A stretch of 64,000 nucleotides of DNA, taken from contig OZ024834.1 in assembly GCA_964016985.1 (NCBI GenBank), forward strand, positions 84,071,911-84,135,910, in the 5' to 3' direction. This document shows positions 1 to 33,825 of this stretch, piece after piece; position 1 is the stretch's first letter, and each line of letters starts with the position of its first letter. The translations under genes were made by a program, and so were the position numbers. This DNA comes from Anodontia alba (lineage: Eukaryota > Mollusca > Bivalvia > Lucinida > Lucinidae). The notes under the pieces are model-generated. The model did not search any database. It was not told where the DNA came from and saw only the letters and a list, made by a program, of their open reading frames with translations.

Positions 1-222
1 TAACCCATTTATACCTGTGTCCCATAAAAGGGACAGTGGCAAATAGTGTAGACCCAGATCAGACGCCGCAGAACGCGGCGTCTGATCAGGGTTTACACTG
101 TTTGCATAAAGTACAGGAATTTCTGTAGTAAACGATGATAATAAAAAGAAACCAGACACACCTTCTGTCAGAAATGGACCTGCCCCAAAAAAAAGATTGA
201 AGAGTCCATCAGGTATTAATGG
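1..222. mobile_element. MITE-G copy, cut by window start
   Basis: Begins taacccatttatacc and ends near ggtattaatgggctaa. The core is a near-perfect hairpin (about 44-113) gtgtagacccagatcagac / gtctgatcagggtttacac. Non-coding. Confidence 0.65.
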
Positions 223-234
223 GCTAAGTAAATA

Positions 235-364
235 CCGTATTCGATCGAATTACGGCATTTACCCCTAAAAGCGCACAGTCAAGCATTTTTTTATTCTTCA
301 GATTACAACCATGTCTTTTCATCTGCTTTTTATACAAGCATATGTTGTTGGTACTTATTTGAAA
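235..364. mobile_element. MITE-F left half
   Basis: Starts taccgtattcgatcgaatta, then the aagcgcacagtcaag segment shared with the full copies at 1243 and 54583; the right half is missing. 365-660 shows nothing recognisable. Confidence 0.5.
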
Positions 365-664
365 AATAATATCTGGGTCTTGAGACATTAAGTAACACCA
401 TAAAACAATTATTCCTCATAAACTGGACAAACAATTGACTGGAAACTGCAATAGAATTACCATCTTGGAAAGGTAAACGACAGGGCTGTTGGGGGCTTAA
501 ACATATTTTATGAGGGTAAGCTCTCTACCAAGTAGAACTAGTTGCGGGTCGCCCTGGCGAGCCGCATAATATAGGAGTTGTGGTATTCCCACATCAAATA
601 CGGGAATTATACCGAGCCCCGGAAGTAACTACCAAGACTGTTGACACAGTAGCCGTGCATCTGA

Positions 665-1000
665 TAACGAATAGAATAGAATAGAATGTTTTATTATCCA
701 ATTATGGTCTCTTTCGGGTATACATTTAGCGAGATCGTTCGCTTCCATACGGACTTCACCTTCAAAGAAATTATGCTTCAGCAAGTACTAGAATTCATCC
801 GGATATGAAAGAAGCAGTTTATAAAGGATTGGTGCGTCCAGTCCTGGAGTAAGGCAATTAGGTTTGGGACCCTTACGTGTAGTCAGGAAGAACTGGAAAG
901 CGCGCAAAAGCGCACAGACAGATTTGTAACACAATATCTAGTGATCTTCTATAGCCAAATTGTTGAAAAAAACTCACAGAATAATAGTAACTGTCAACAA
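665..1000 (+). pseudogene. LINE (jockey-like) reverse transcriptase 3' fragment
   Basis: Reading 736-848 gives GLHLQRNYASAST, then HPDMKEAVYKGLVRPVLE, the block after the polymerase domain in jockey/CR1-type LINEs. After a stop and a frame change comes VWDPY, then EELESAQKRTDRFVTQY. Frameshifts and stops show it is dead. A gaataga repeat precedes it at 669-684. Confidence 0.72.
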
Positions 1001-1242
1001 AGTCCGTGACACCAATTATTTGAGTGCGTGCCAGATTTAAATTTGACAGTTCAGAATGAACCCCATCTCGAAAAATAACTGGAGTCATTTAGGTCAGTTC
1101 CGTCTTGATACATATGCCATCATTTGCGGCATAAGCGTAAGTGCACTTGCTGAAGCTAAACGGGCCGGTAGCTTTTTGAAAAAGCTAATATTTCTTTAAG
1201 GATCTCAGTTGTTTCTGTTGACGTTCCTCTAATTACACATAC

Positions 1243-1692
1243 CGTATTCGATCTAAATACTTGCCCCTTTAAGCGCACAGTCAAGCCATTCCATAGTCTT
1301 CAGATTACAGCCAATGTAGTTTTTGTCTACTTCTTTATAAAGGCATATGTTGTAGGTACCCATTTGAATTGCATCGACTTGTCGATGCAGTTCAAATGAG
1401 TACCCACAACACATGCTTTTTTATAAAGAAAATCAGAAAAGAAAACCGCATAAACACATCAAGTAGGTCCTTGTAGATGCAGTTCAAATGAGTACCAACA
1501 ATATATACTTTTATAAAGAAAATCAGAAAAAATCGCACAAACATCATGAAGTAAGTACTTTGTTGATCTTTTATTTCAAAGTGTACCCTTAGTAGGTAGA
1601 TACATATTTTACCACAAGTTTTCCCAGTAATTTTGAAAAAAAAAAAAAAAACTTGAGCGCGCAGTGCGTAAATTGGGTCGAATTAGGTAACT
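1243..1692. mobile_element. MITE-F copy
   Basis: Ends accgtattcgatctaaat and gggtcgaattaggtaa are inverted. The middle hairpin is gtacccatttgaattgcatc / gatgcagttcaaatgagtac (1357-1403), followed by a second diverged arm and an A15 run. Confidence 0.62.
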
Positions 1693-1729
1693 GCCTGTAG
1701 GTGTTCCCTAACTGGACAGGGCATTATTA

Positions 1730-1964
1730 TATGGACCATGCCATGCGAACACGTGTCTTTGGACATATGCGTATAGCAAAGGCCCAGACCAGCCTGCGCA
1801 TACGCAAAGTATCAGCTGTACCTTCGCTCTCTCTTCATACATTCTGTAGTATCCAATGATTCTAGCAGCGCACAGCAAAGGCCCTGATCAGACTGTGCGG
1901 AAGCGCAGGCTGATCTGGGCCTTCGCTGTCCGCATATGCCCGAAGACACCTTAAAACGAAGGCG
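1730..1964. repeat. Repeat-I copy
   Basis: Paired arms: agcaaaggcccagaccagcc and ggctgatctgggccttcgct, with gcatacgc / gcgcaggc inner hairpins and ends near gtctttggacatatgcg / cgcatatgcccgaagacac. Non-coding. 1965-2575 shows nothing recognisable. Confidence 0.58.
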
Positions 1965-2575
1965 AACTTATAGGAGGAGACTGCGTGTAAAGATGCAACT
2001 AATATTGTTGGCTGATAATTGGAACGTTGCCCTTGTGTGTCCCTGATGTAAACATTATAACATACAATTGATCATTATGTTAATATTTGCTCGCGTATAT
2101 GAGGGTTTGTCTCGACTACAGTAACCGATCAAATAAAAATTTTACAGCCTTGGCTGTTCAAAATGCGCTCAGGAAGATTCTACACAGATCTGAATCCTTG
2201 CTTGGCCCATATGTCCGAAGGTACGTTTTCCCACATTAGGGATCAAATCCCCTCCCCTCCCCCTACCACCCACCCCAATTCAATGTGGCTTATTTCTACC
2301 AATTGTGTCAAAATGACTTGTAAAACTGTAGAGACTAAGATCCATGCACTTTAGAGGAACTGATATATTATCAGGGGTAAGGAACCCTTTTGAAATTGTT
2401 TGGCTTCCCATTCTGAAAAGAGGTGTACTCTAACAGCAAAGAATTTTTCCCCAGGTGAGCGAATTCTTTGTTTTAGGAGTAGACTCCCTTTTTAGAAGGG
2501 ACTTTGTGTGAAGTACAATAGACATGAGGTTACTAAAGTTGTGTCCCTTGGTGAAAATGGTAAAACAAATCTACC

Positions 2576-2822
2576 AGGGCCCAGTTGTTCAAAGCATCGT
2601 TAGCTTAACGAGCTCGTTAGTGGTCAAAATTTTAACTGTTCTAGTAAGTACAATATCTAATTCGCAGGTATTTTTTGCTGAAAAAATGTGAGTAGCTTTT
2701 GCAAATGCAAAAGCTACTCACATTTTTCAGCAAAATTTTAGCATATATGCCGATATTTAAGGATCAAAGTTTTAACGATGCGTTAACTAACGACATCGTT
2801 AGTTTTGATCAACTGGACCCAG
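2576..2822. mobile_element. MITE-D copy
   Basis: Ends agggcccagttgttcaaagc and gatcaactggacccag. Central hairpin ttttgctgaaaaaatgtgag-tagctttt / aaaagctactcacatttttc. It ends 41 bp before XYLB exon a. Confidence 0.72.
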
Positions 2823-2848
2823 ATGTTACCAGTTCCTTTTGAAGATGA

Positions 2849-25959
<23,111 letters not shown>

Positions 25960-26044
25960 CACCCATATAATAGAATCACTAACATGAGACACTCCCTGAT
26001 AAACCAGCAGCCGGGCACGTGAAAATTGTGCATAATGAACACTG

Positions 26045-26050
26045 AATAAA
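26045..26050 (+). terminator. Polyadenylation signal AATAAA, probably for XYLB
   Basis: First AATAAA after the XYLB stop codon, in a short non-repeat 3' UTR that ends where a MITE-G copy starts (26092). Inferred from position; no downstream element checked. Confidence 0.55.
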
Positions 26051-26091
26051 GCCATACACAAAACTGTGGTGAAGGATGCAATTTTTGCCTT

Positions 26092-26440
26092 TTAACCCAT
26101 TTATGCCTAGCGCCCCATAAACGTGACATTGGCAAACAGAGTAGACCCAGATCAGACGCCGCAGAACGCGGCGTCTGATCAGGGTCTACACTGTTTGCAT
26201 TAAATAAAGGAATTTCTAATAAACATGATATTAATAAAACATCTTTCGAAAAGTCATTTTATGTCTGGCGCTTTATAAAATTTGCAAACTTTTGTTTGTC
26301 TGGTTCGTTTTTATTATTACTATGTTTTATAGTAATTCATGTATATAATACAAACAGTGTAGACCCTGATAAGCGTTTCGTGGCATCTAATCTGGGTCTA
26401 CAATGTTTGCCAATATCCCTTTGATGAGACAGTAAACAAA
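26092..26440. repeat. MITE-G, one good and one degraded copy
   Basis: Good copy 26092-26240 has ttaacccatttatgcctagc and hairpin gtagacccagatcagacgcc / ggcgtctgatcagggtctac. A second core at 26350-26410 (gtgtagaccctgataagcgt) is eroded. 26441-26785 shows nothing recognisable. Confidence 0.6.
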
Positions 26441-26785
26441 ATGGCATCAGACCTTTATGCATAATTATAATTTGATCGATTTTTAGTCGGAATTGTAGTC
26501 ACAATCACGGAATACCTTTTTGTAGTATTATTTTTGGGCGTATACTTACAAAAAAGAAAACTCAGTTTTTGGTGTTTGCGTTCCAACTGTAATTGAAAAT
26601 TTAATACCAAACATTGGATTTCCATGCCGCGTGTCATGGTCAGTAAGCATTCTTGGAATTACAGGTGTTCCAATATTTGCTAATATATACTTCCATATTG
26701 CAGTACGGTCCAAGTGGACTTCTAAGATTCTAACCAGACTGCCTAGATGTGCACGCTAAGATTGGCCTTCTTTGTTAGCATACGC

Positions 26786-26853
26786 ACAACCACCCCCAAC
26801 CCCCCCCCCCGCCCCCCCCCCCCCCGCCCCCCACAAAAAAAAAAAAAAAAAAA
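26786..26853. repeat. Poly-C / poly-A low complexity
   Basis: C-rich then A-rich runs; ORFs across it are artefacts. Confidence 0.92.
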
Positions 26854-26999
26854 AACACCAAGTTTATACAGATATAAATATAACCCTGTGCGGCGACCTG
26901 TGTCTTCTGGTTTCATATTTCGATTTGACGTAATACAGCTGGGAGCCAGAAGCCTAAGGTCATAGGACAAGGTTCTATTTCTGTCTATAGTATATACAG

Positions 27000-27312
27000 T
27001 AAAAGCTCAGTGACTCGAACACCGGCAACTCGTTTACCATGGCTAATTCGACTCGTTACCCTAGGAAATTCTTCCGATATTTTATCATGAACGTATGTTG
27101 TGTGTACTCATTAGAATCGCCTCGTTGAGGCGATTCTATTGAGTACACTCATCACCACATTATTGTATAGAAGATCAAAAAGACTTCCCTAAATCATCAA
27201 CATTTGACCTGACCTGGCGCCATGATTAACCCTCAGAAGCTCGAACTACCCATGTCTCGAACAAATTTAAATGGGCCAAACAATGTTCGAGCCATTGAAG
27301 TTCGACTGTATA
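27000..27312. mobile_element. MITE with TCGAAC ends and hairpin-E core
   Basis: Ends acagtaaaagctcagtgact and gccattgaagttcgactgta are related by inversion (tcgaac / gttcga inside). The core, gtactcattagaatcgcctc / gaggcgattctattgagtac, is the hairpin-E module. Confidence 0.6.
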
Positions 27313-27723
27313 ACCGGAAATAATTGTGTTTAGGTTTGTTTGTTGATTTCTGTAGTAGAGGAAATAAAAATATATATATATATATTCTTGTCTAGCAACC
27401 TGGCCTTTATGGTTCTCAGCTGTATTGCGTCAAAATGAATCTCGAAACCAGAAGTTACAGGTCACCGGACCAGATTATATTTGTGCTCTAGTGTTTTGAA
27501 ACTACGGCCCCTTAGGGGCCACGATATGGCGGGAACTTTAAGATTCAGTTTGCAAAGTCCCACTAAAGGTCTTGCTGTGGCTTTATGGTAAAATTCCTAC
27601 GAAAAGCCCCCGCCCCCAGGAACTTAGACAACAATCGGATATTTTTCTTTTTTTTTTTTTTTTTTTTTTTTGACGTATAAACCTATGTCTATAATTTTTT
27701 ATCGTTCTCTGCAGTAAGGATAT

Positions 27724-27863
27724 AGTCCATCCTCTTGGAAGGGCGCTAACTTAACACTAATACATAATAAAGAAGATAGTAAATCTCTATAACAGTCCAT
27801 CCTCTTGGAAAGGCGCTAACTTAACACCAATACATAATAAAGAAGATAGTAAATCTCTATAAA
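27724..27863. repeat. Tandem duplication, two 70-bp units
   Basis: agtccatcctcttggaaggg ... gatagtaaatctctataac twice, two mismatches. Recent. Confidence 0.9.
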
Positions 27864-27959
27864 GTACAAAAAAAAGCTAAGGAACTGTGTGTTCGCAAAC
27901 ATCGTTTCAACTTATATATTTATCATACGTTCTGTGAAGCTGTTGATAATGGGTAGTAT

Positions 27960-29043
27960 TTTGCTACATTAGTAAAGCTTTCGACAGGGTCTGGCATAAC
28001 GGTTTTCTGTATAAACTTGCATCCATGGGATATCTTCTGCATTGGTTCACAATTTACCTCTTAGGCTGGAGACAGAGAGTTGCTATTGATGATTTTGTAT
28101 CTGACTGGGCTTCAATCCTTGCCGGTGTCCCCCAAGGCTCTATTTTGGGACCGCTGCTTTTTTTAATGCACAAAAACGATATAGTCTGTAATATAAAATA
28201 ATCCATCGGCCTTTTTGCTGCTGGCACCAGCTTGAATATTATTGTTGAAACCCCACAATCTGCAGCACACAGCCTCAATATAGACTTGGAAACTATAAAC
28301 ACATGGACAACCTCGTGTTTGGTTGATTTAATCCAACAAAAACTACATCTCTTCTGATAACCAAGAAACTCAATCCAGTTACACATCCACCTCTCAAAAT
28401 GAACGATATTGTACTTAGTGAAACACAAACATCTGGGTCTCACCTTCTCAAGGTCGTGCACATGGGCAGAACATATAAATAAGATCACTGAAACTGCATG
28501 TACTAGTCTCAATCTGATGAGAGCTCTTAAGTTGAAGCCAAACAGACAAGCACTAGAACATATATTATACATAGCATTTATGCGTCCCCTACTTGAATAT
28601 AGCGATTCAGGATGGGACACATGCACAAGTGAATCTAAGAAATGGTTGGATCTAATACACCACGAAGCAGACAGAATCATCACTGGGGCAACAAAACTCT
28701 GCAGCTTTGAAAAACTCCTTGGTTGGGATTCTCTGCAGGAAAGGCGTACAAAGCAAATCCACTATTTTCGTCATGATAATTAATTGTCTCACGCCGATGT
28801 ACATATCAGAGGTACTACCACCTCTTGTTCAAGAACGTAATTTCTACAATCTTCGAAATGCGAACGCTTTGCACCCTATGCAAGTCAATACGAACTTTCT
28901 TTTTTTAACTCTTTCTTCCATTTTGCTATACGTGCGTGGAACCAGCGTTCAGAGGAAGTAAAACAAGCAAACACGGTCTCAACATTTAAGTATTGCCTAA
29001 ATAGAAATAAACAGTCACCACCTAAATATTATAATGTTGGTAC
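27960..29043 (+). pseudogene. LINE reverse transcriptase, first part
   Basis: Reads SKAFDRVWHNG, then VAIDDFVSDWASILAGVPQG and SILGPLLFLMHKND, then the thumb/post-RT region HLGLTFSRSCTWAEHINKIT, LKLKPNRQALEHILYIAFMR and PLLEYSDSGWDT. It is a jockey/CR1-type non-LTR element. The active-site F-A-D-D box has become F-A-A-G, and stops and frameshifts are present, so it is dead. It is cut at 29043 by the 29044-29554 insertion. Confidence 0.85.
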
Positions 29044-29257
29044 TCTTATGACATGAAAGTCATAACAAAGGCATGAAGCTTAGCTGAAAAAAAATTGCCG
29101 TCTGTCATGGGATTTGAACCCTGTCTGCCCGGAAAAAAATCCAATGCTCTAAAAGAGTCGACTCCCTGACGCAATTGTCAGAGATTGAATACATACTTAG
29201 AAGCTATGCATAATCTGCCAAGTCAGATAATCGAAGGTAGGATTGCTAGGTCGTAAC
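29044..29257 (-). repeat. 3' terminal repeat with tRNA-like unit
   Basis: Minus-strand gttacgacctagcaatcc ... catgtcataaga. About 12 bp of the A-box segment are lost (gagtcgactctttt-agagcat); the B box is gggttcaaatcc. Confidence 0.7.
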
Positions 29258-29334
29258 ACTTCCCCTTTTCAATTTCATCATTTATGATGGCGCGAAGCCA
29301 TTTTGGCTAAAGTTCTATCCCCGACGCGCCCCAA

Positions 29335-29554
29335 TCTTACGATATGAAAGTCGTAACAAAAGAATGAAGCATGGTTGAAAAAAAAGCCTGTCATGAAATT
29401 CGAACCCGGTCTGCCCGGATAAAAGTCCAATGCTTTAACCACTGAGTCAAAGAGTCGACTCCCTGGCGCAGTTGTCAGAGACTGAATATATACTTAGAAG
29501 CTATGCATAATCTGCCAAGTCAGATAATCGAAGGTAGGAGTGCTAGATCGTAAC
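29335..29554 (-). repeat. 5' terminal repeat with tRNA-like unit
   Basis: Minus-strand gttacgatctagcactcc ... catatcgtaaga. The A box lies near 29430 and the B box at about 29400-29410. The better preserved of the two: its A-box segment gactcagtggttaaagcatt is complete. Confidence 0.7.
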
Positions 29555-29720
29555 GGTACAAGAATGGGACACATATTACACTGTAGAATACGCATAGAAT
29601 GCAGTTCTCTCATTTCGCATCATTTTTGAAAAACTTGCTAGCCCAACATGTGCTTGTGGCGGGTCTGAGATTCCTTATCACTTTTTCTTTACCTGTCCTA
29701 GATGCACTAGCATTAAAAAC
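29555..29720 (+). pseudogene. LINE reverse transcriptase, second part
   Basis: Continues the LINE exactly across the target duplication: NVGT | RMGHILHCRIRIECSSLIS, then SPTCACGGSEIPYHFFFTCP. The C-x-C-G...H....CP pattern is the zinc-binding end of such LINEs. Confidence 0.78.
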
Positions 29721-29721
29721 A

Positions 29722-30064
29722 AGAGGGCCATAATGGCCCTGTAACGCTCACCTGAGCAACATAGCACTTTGAGTTGGGGTTTACAGGGGTATACATTATT
29801 TTTCTTATTTCTGATCAAAAACATAGATTGTGGGTACTCGTTAGAACCGCCTCCCAAAACTGTAAATTTTCAGATAAAAAAACTGATATTTTTCATATTT
29901 CAACTCAAAAACATAAATTGTGTGTATTCGTTAGAACCGCCTCGGCAATCTATGCTTTTGAGCAGAAATAAGAAAAATAATTTATACCCCTGTAAACCCC
30001 AGTTTTACTATATAAAAGTGGGGTTTGAGGGGGTTAAAATTATATAGGCAGGTTTTCGTGATGA
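29722..30064. mobile_element. Bivalve-type repeat start joined to MITE-C
   Basis: aagagggccataatggccct at 29722 is a widespread bivalve repeat head. 29770-30064 is a rearranged MITE-C: a left end lacking its terminus, two copies of tactcgttagaaccgcctc in the same orientation, and an intact right end. Confidence 0.55.
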
Positions 30065-30797
30065 TGTATGCCATTGAAGAAACTTTAATTGTGGATGCTC
30101 AGGATGCGACTTAATGTTATTGTAATATTGATGACTGGACCATTAAAATTGTAGCACAAATATGATGTATTGCCGACAGTGAAAAGTTTTCCCTCTATCG
30201 GTGAACTGTCTCAAAGTCGAATTAAGCTGATTTCTTAGCTAATGAGAGCCTGTTCTGTATCCCTTAGGATACGGCTCAATATGACCGCAGTATTGATGAC
30301 TGGACCGTAAAAGATGTAACTCAAATGCGTTTTATCGCCGACTTTATGACAGTTCTCTGATAATGCTTATTTTATTTGTCGATGAACTGTCTCAAAAATC
30401 GATCTTTATGTAATGAGAGACGTTACTATACATGATGTCTGTTTTGCAGCCCCGCCGATGCGGCTCAGTTTGTGATGTCAGGACCATTGAAATAGCTGTT
30501 TTTTGAGTCTGCTAGCGACAGCTAGCAGGCTCTTTGCAATCGCATGGGGTTTTACGAGCGGATTCTCATCACAGTCATTTATGCGTATATTTATACGCGC
30601 ACTACTTCTTAATCAGACGCAATGCGGCACTATTACGGTGAACTGAATGTGAAGCAGCGGAATTTTGTAAGGCTTTTTTATTTCGCTAACATAACTGAAA
30701 CTGAAATCGATTTGGATAATGCAATTTGAAACATAGACTTCAAAATTCGGTGTAGTAATACACGCGCTACTTTTGTCAAGGCGTTAACTCGGCACGG
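30065..30797. repeat. Degenerate tandem array, then unique sequence
   Basis: tattgatgactggaccatta (about 30120), tattgatgactggaccgtaa (about 30290) and tgatgtcaggaccattgaaa (about 30474) recur at about 170-190-bp spacing, with shared cgatgaactgtctcaaa. Non-coding. Confidence 0.5.
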
Positions 30798-31593
30798 GGT
30801 CCTACTAATCACCCCATGGCACCCCACGGCATCCCAATGCACCCCACGGCACTAAATTATTTTATTGTATTTATTAACTTTATGCTGAAATTACACCAGG
30901 GTATTAGTTTTATGTATCCAAATTTGTTTTTGTGATAGTTTAAGACATTAACCTTACTTAAAGCGATTATCTCAGGGCGCCTAAACACCAAGATTCAAAC
31001 TGACACTAAAATATAGCAAAGAGACCAATGGTGTAAGTTGATACTGTATGAAAAATAAGTTTTAACTTAAATTACATTTTATATTCAAGCTCAAACACAA
31101 GTCATCAGTAAGACATTAACCTTACTTAAAGCGATTATCTCAGGGCGCCTAAACACCAAGATTCAAACTGACACTAAAATATAGCAAAGAGACCAATGGT
31201 GTAAGTTGATACTGTATGAAAAATAAGTTTTAACTTAAATTACATTTTATATTCAAGCTCAAACACAAGTCATCAGTATAAATACTATGTTTATTTAGAT
31301 AGAGACAAGTATTACAAAACTTTTGCTGGCCGTCTAAAACACATATTTATGGTAAATAATCATATATTTTGATGCCATGGGGCGCAAAAAATTACGAGAG
31401 TTTTAGACATAATATTTTAAATCAAACACAAGTCATCATCATCAATATAAATCTCTGTTTATTAAGATGAAGACGAGTATTGCAAAAGTATACTTGTCCA
31501 TCTATAACATATTTTATGATAAATATCCATATAGTTTGAGGAAGTGGGCTGCCATGGGGTAGTGTGGGGTGCCATGGGGTGATTAGTAGGACC
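30798..31593. mobile_element. 796-bp element with 30-bp perfect inverted ends
   Basis: ggtcctactaatcaccccat and on (30798-30827) is the exact reverse complement of 31564-31593. The inside has two 168-bp direct copies (30941-31108, 31109-31276). No ORF. The target duplication is not clear. Confidence 0.8.
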
Positions 31594-32484
31594 GCTCGCC
31601 ATCTTTGATGTTGTGCTTAGCAACGGAAGCTGAACGAAAAGAAAGGTATCCGTATTTACATAATCAGAATCTACTTATTCGATATTGAATATACATGTAG
31701 CAAGAAATCAGGCACTTAATTCATTCCTTCTACATGAAATAACTTTATTCACACCTCAGTGACACGGAGATGTTTTACGACTGCTGACCCATTTATAGGT
31801 TTATGACCCTTTTTTTTTGGACATCTGAAAACCTCTTAAAAAGGGTAGGCATAGCTGGTCGGGCTAATCTGTTGATGCTTAGGTGAAGCACTAGCAAATG
31901 ACAATCAGTTATTAAAGCTAATCTGGACTGAACATAGCCATTTCAAATTTATTTAATCTGTTCTTGTCTTAATAATAAGTTGATAAAGACAGAGTAAATT
32001 TATAAAATTGCACTAGAATAATCGTGGAGCTACATCAGGTGTTGAATTTGTATGAACTGGAGCATATCTAGAGTTGAACTAAATTCTAGAAATTGGAAAT
32101 TGCTGCTGTAGATACACTCATTTGGAATAATCAGCTGATAAACTTCATTGGAAAATAAAGAGGTTCATTACTCCAATCACTGCATTGGCCTATATATGCA
32201 GATAATAAAATGGATTTTTTGTGAAGAAAAAACAAAACAGAAGAGAAATAATTGTAATTAGTTTTTCAGTACATGGTTAGATTATTTATGTATATCTATT
32301 TCACACAGATGCCTCAGTAAAGACCCATTCTTATTTATGCATTAAAACAAGCAGAATGCATTTCCATCTGACTGATTTTGAGAAATTGATAGTGAAAGCA
32401 TATAGTACAGAGTGTTCATGTTGGTTGTTTTTCAAGGAATAGTAAATTTTCTCACAAAGCCTTGTCTCTGGATGTAAATTTAAT
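31594..32484. other. No recognised feature
   Basis: AT-rich sequence without exon, repeat match or hairpin that I could identify. Confidence 0.4.
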
Positions 32485-32990
32485 ATTGGATGAAGCCACT
32501 GGTTGTAAGCAAGTGTGAAAATATGGATATAGAGCAAAATCCAGGTCCAGGTATAAATCTACAAGAAAATGCATCTGTATTATTGCAAGGAAGTATCCAT
32601 CAAGGAGATGAGATATTTAGTCCTGATTCAAGAGGGCGTCAATGCCTACCATGTTGTTAAGTATTTTTGGAAAAGCTGTACAGAAAAGGATCTGTACCAA
32701 CATATGGAATGTGAACAACATGAATGAAATTCTGTTTGAAGGAGATAAATTATACAAGTATGCAAAAAAGAATTCCAAGACATATCATGACTATTTAGAG
32801 CCATGTGATTTGCCATCTTTTTTTTTTCACTTGACAACCAGCATTATCACTGGAAAGTGAAAAAAAATCATATCCTCAGTGGAGTATCCTTTCCTTGATT
32901 TAGAGACAACACTCGCTATGACTTTCTCATTCAACCCATTGACGTACATTTAGTAGAGTTTTTTAAACAAAGTCTTCTTTTCAGGAAGTA
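32485..32990 (+). pseudogene. Degraded mobile-element ORF with 2A-like motif
   Basis: 32514-32549 encodes CENMDIEQNPGP, which fits the 2A-like D-(V/I)-E-x-N-P-G-P. The same frame continues ASVLLQGSIHQGDEIFSPDS, then RGRQCLP and a stop. After a frame change: WNVNNMNEILFEGDKLYKYA and HDYLEPCDLP. The G-S-x-H-Q-G-D...G-x-Q-C...GD-x-LY...DLP pattern resembles a cysteine-protease-like domain seen in some animal mobile elements (helicase-bearing transposons); that link is from memory and uncertain. Not functional. Confidence 0.5.
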
Positions 32991-33322
32991 CAATGTCCAG
33001 ATGCTTGATATATTCCATAGAGCTCCATCTTATGGTTTAGTATTGGTAGCACTGGAATGCCACCTATCTTCTTTGCATGTATTGTGTTTGCATAGAAGAT
33101 ACATACCACTCCATCAATACTTTACAAGCTAGCAGGCTCTTAGGACTATCAGTCCTTTGATTTTTTTTTTGTTTGTTTTTTTTTTGCAATGAAATAAAAG
33201 GGCATTGAAACTAAGTCAGGTACGTTATCCATAAATTTTATTTAGAGAAGCAATAATAAAGACAAATTAACTAGCACATACATCAGAAAGACAGTATATA
33301 CACAAAAGTAGGGAAACTTCAC

Positions 33323-33603
33323 ATCACGAAAACATGCCTATATAATTCTGACCCCCTCAAACCCCACTTTTATATAGTAAAACTGGGGTTTACAGGGGTA
33401 TACATTATTTTTCTTATTTCTGATCAAAAACATAGATTGTGGGTACTCGTTAGAACCGCCTCGGCGAGGCGGTCCTAACGAGTACCCACAATCTATGTTA
33501 TGAGCAGAAGAATGAAAAATATCGGAGTTTTTTAATCTGAAAATTCTCAGTTTTTGGAGATGAAATTTTATATATATTTGAATAGGCGTGTTTTCGTAAT
33601 GAT
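33323..33603. mobile_element. MITE-C copy
   Basis: Ends atcacgaaaacatgcctata and gcgtgttttcgtaatgat; hairpin tactcgttagaaccgcctcg / cgaggcggtcctaacgagta. Confidence 0.8.
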
Positions 33604-33760
33604 GGATAGACAATGTACAAACATAGAAGCATTACAAAAACAAAGTGGTACTGCAGTTTAAAGGCACAAAGATCCGACAGAAAAGTGATACGAGAAATTA
33701 TTCTTTTAAAAATATCTAACTCACTATTGCTTCAGATGTTTCTGACTGCCCAGTAGCTCG

Positions 33761-33825
33761 CTCAAGCCAACACAAGATCTTGAACCATTTATGGTTCAAG
33801 ATCTTGTGTTGGCTTGAGCGAGCTT
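33761..33825. repeat. Perfect-armed hairpin
   Basis: gctcgctcaagccaacacaa-gatcttgaacca / its exact complement, 30-bp arms with loop tttat. No related copy in the window. Confidence 0.85.

Larger units (their letters stand above)
29044..29554 (-). mobile_element. Miniature LTR-type element with tRNA-like units in its terminal repeats
   Basis: Direct terminal repeats: 29335-29554 (5' on the minus strand, 220 bp) and 29044-29257 (3', 214 bp). They flank a 77-bp inside and are bordered by ggtac at 29039-29043 and 29555-29559. On the minus strand the inside begins TTGGGGCGCGTCGGGGATAG, which fits a primer-binding site starting with TGG one base after the LTR, and ends GAAAAGGGGAAGT, a purine tract directly before the 3' LTR. 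Each LTR has an A-box-like TGACTCAGTGGTTAAAGC, a B box GGGTTCGAATTTC and, 10 bp later, a T8 stretch, i.e. a Pol III tRNA-like unit. LTR ends are GTT...AGA, not TG..CA. There is no coding capacity. It could alternatively be a dimeric SINE, but the site-exact purine tract and primer-like site favour the LTR reading. Confidence 0.68.

Noticed and set aside
28054..28683. 209-codon open frame on the minus strand, one of the longest in the window.
   Set aside because: It is the antisense shadow of the LINE reverse transcriptase on the plus strand; no recognisable domain.
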